Assembly: GCF_022842145.1 (NCBI RefSeq)
Contig: NZ_JALHQD010000001.1
Span: 502,127 to 566,126, forward strand
DNA length: 64,000 bases
Reading direction: 5' to 3'
Source of the DNA: Tabrizicola sp.
GTDB lineage: Bacteria; Pseudomonadota; Alphaproteobacteria; Rhodobacterales; Rhodobacteraceae
Positions 62,615 to 64,000 of the stretch are shown here, one piece after another; positions within the stretch are counted from its first letter, which is position 1, and each line of letters starts with the position of its first letter. A program made the translations under genes and the position numbers. The notes below the pieces were generated by a model. That model was not told where the DNA came from, did no database searches, and saw only the letters and a program-made list of their open reading frames with translations.

Positions 62615-62958
62615 GCCACGTCCCAGTCGTCCTCGTCACGCGCCTGGCCGATGGCCATCCAGTCCGCCCGGATACGCGCGATGCGGGTGTCAGCCCAGGT
62701 TCGGAACACGATCTCGAAGCCCTTTGCGGTGATGTTCTCGGCCGAGATGTCCGCGCGACTGTTTGTCTGGTGGTCGATGTCCCACATCGAGATCCCCACC
62801 GTCACGATGGGCGCGGCCACGAAAGGCTCTCTGAACTCCTGCGCCTGTCGGACTTCCCGGGGGCCGGACCCTGTCCACATCGCACCATCGTGCGCGTAAT
62901 CCGAGAACAGGATCGTCGACCCCTGTTCGATGCCAATCGGACCCTTGAACCGTCGCAT
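62611..62958 (-). CDS. H-type lectin domain protein
   Basis: This 115-residue protein has an H-type (discoidin I C-terminal-like) lectin fold: REVRQAQEFREPFVAAPIVT, then GISMWDIDHQTNSRADISAE and FRTWADTRIARIRADWMAIG. These residues match the GalNAc-binding H-lectin pattern with W and H near the site. ATG at 62958 follows AGG; an upstream start was rejected. It lies next to the atp operon end; the role is unknown. Confidence 0.82.
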   Translation of the reverse strand: MRRFKGPIGIEQGSTILFSDYAHDGAMWTGSGPREVRQAQEFREPFVAAPIVTVGISMWDIDHQTNSRADISAENITAKGFEIVFRTWADTRIARIRADWMAIGQARDEDDWDVA

Positions 62959-63026
62959 AAGTAACCTGACACCCAGACCCAACCGAACCATGCTTTAGAA
63001 TTCGGTGAAAGTCATTGAAAAGACGA

Positions 63027-63050
63027 AAGGCCCCGGTTGTCCGGGGCCTT
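63027..63050 (-). terminator. Terminator of the atp operon
   Basis: AAGGCCCC and GGGGCCTT (extended by GG/CC) form a 10-bp stem, followed on the minus strand by TCGTCTTTTC, 30 bp after the atpC stop. Confidence 0.75.
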
Positions 63051-63079
63051 CCTGCATTCCTTCGCAACCTGGGCGTGGG

Positions 63080-63472
63080 TCAGATCCCGGCCTGGGCCCG
63101 CATCGCGTAGAGATCGGCCACCGCCTGGTCTGCAACGTCCTTGTTCGGGTTGACCGCAGCCGCCTCGCAGGCGTCGGCAACCAGCGCGTCCAGTTGCGCC
63201 CCGGTCATCTCGTCCAGCGGAACCGCCTGTTCGGCCAGGACCGAAACGCCCGTGGCGCTGATCTCGGCGAAACCGCCGGTCACGACATAGGCCTTCATGC
63301 CCTCGGCGCTGACGACCTTCAGAAGGCCCGGCCGCAGCGAGGTGATGGTGGCCGCGTGGCCCTCCATCGCCGTCAGATCGCCCATCGCACCGGGGATCTG
63401 GACCTCGGTCGCCGGATAGGACGCAAGGCGCCGCTCCGGGCTGACGAGGTCGAATTGAACCGTGCTGGCCAT
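63080..63472 (-). CDS. atpC: ATP synthase epsilon subunit
   Basis: This 130-residue central-stalk subunit starts [20 protein letters not shown], then [20 protein letters not shown] and LRPGLLKV. The helical C-terminal part has [13 protein letters not shown]. It begins 9 bp after atpD and ends the atp operon; it regulates F1 activity. Confidence 0.95.
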   Translation of the reverse strand: MASTVQFDLVSPERRLASYPATEVQIPGAMGDLTAMEGHAATITSLRPGLLKVVSAEGMKAYVVTGGFAEISATGVSVLAEQAVPLDEMTGAQLDALVADACEAAAVNPNKDVADQAVADLYAMRAQAGI

Positions 63473-63481
63473 CTTGCCCCC

Positions 63482-64000
<519 letters not shown>

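Overview
The window is GC-rich DNA (strong G/C third positions, short gaps, many 4-bp ATGA overlaps) from an alphaproteobacterium, most likely a Rhodobacteraceae/Paracoccaceae member. Support comes from the fused sat-cysC gene, the DUF1150 gene beside hsp20, the EcfG/NepR stress regulators, atpC with the end of atpD, and overall gene style. No rRNA, tRNA, CRISPR array or insertion sequence was found.

Region 1 (1 to about 24 kb) is a compact general-stress-response island. It encodes an EcfG-type ECF sigma factor (13597-14070, minus), a NepR-like anti-sigma factor (7862-8032, plus) and, divergent from nepR, an unusual response regulator (6932-7507). The regulator's C-terminal third aligns without gaps to sigma region 2 of the local EcfG, giving the order REC then sigma-like, the reverse of PhyR. 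Around them I read 18 exact copies of the EcfG promoter pattern GGAAC-N17/18-GTT, nearly all intergenic and each pointing at a nearby start codon, plus three one-mismatch copies. They precede genes for a DUF481 outer-membrane protein, three low-complexity repeat proteins, small membrane proteins (one of 24 residues), a PRC-barrel protein, ferritin-like DUF892 proteins, an SDR stress oxidoreductase, two Ku proteins, LigD, and a DUF2934 gene ahead of an LLM oxidoreductase and treZ. KatE catalase, a 3-methyladenine glycosylase and a second ligase system (exonuclease plus ATP-dependent ligase, 23959-26522) lie in or at the edge of the island. It reads as one regulon for oxidative, DNA-break and desiccation stress.

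Region 2 (26.5-43 kb) is core metabolism: an MFS exporter with a His-rich tail, a leuC-glycosyltransferase-leuD operon, a SOUL protein, an ABC-F ATPase, paired EamA transporters, a gpmI-envC-ctpA-rppH run and sat-cysC.

Region 3 (42.6-52.4 kb) includes cytochrome b561, hsp20-DUF1150 behind a clear RpoH-type promoter, purE-purK, a Nudix/GreB-like/GNAT run, and groES-groEL behind a CIRCE operator.

Region 4 (52.4-64 kb) holds a TraB/GumN protein, an MBL-fold lactonase-like enzyme, an EamA transporter, a family II pyrophosphatase, a HAD hydrolase, a MaoC protein, ribF, a YcgN protein, threonine aldolase, prs, a PAP2-family membrane protein, an H-type lectin protein, and atpC with a partial atpD at the right edge.
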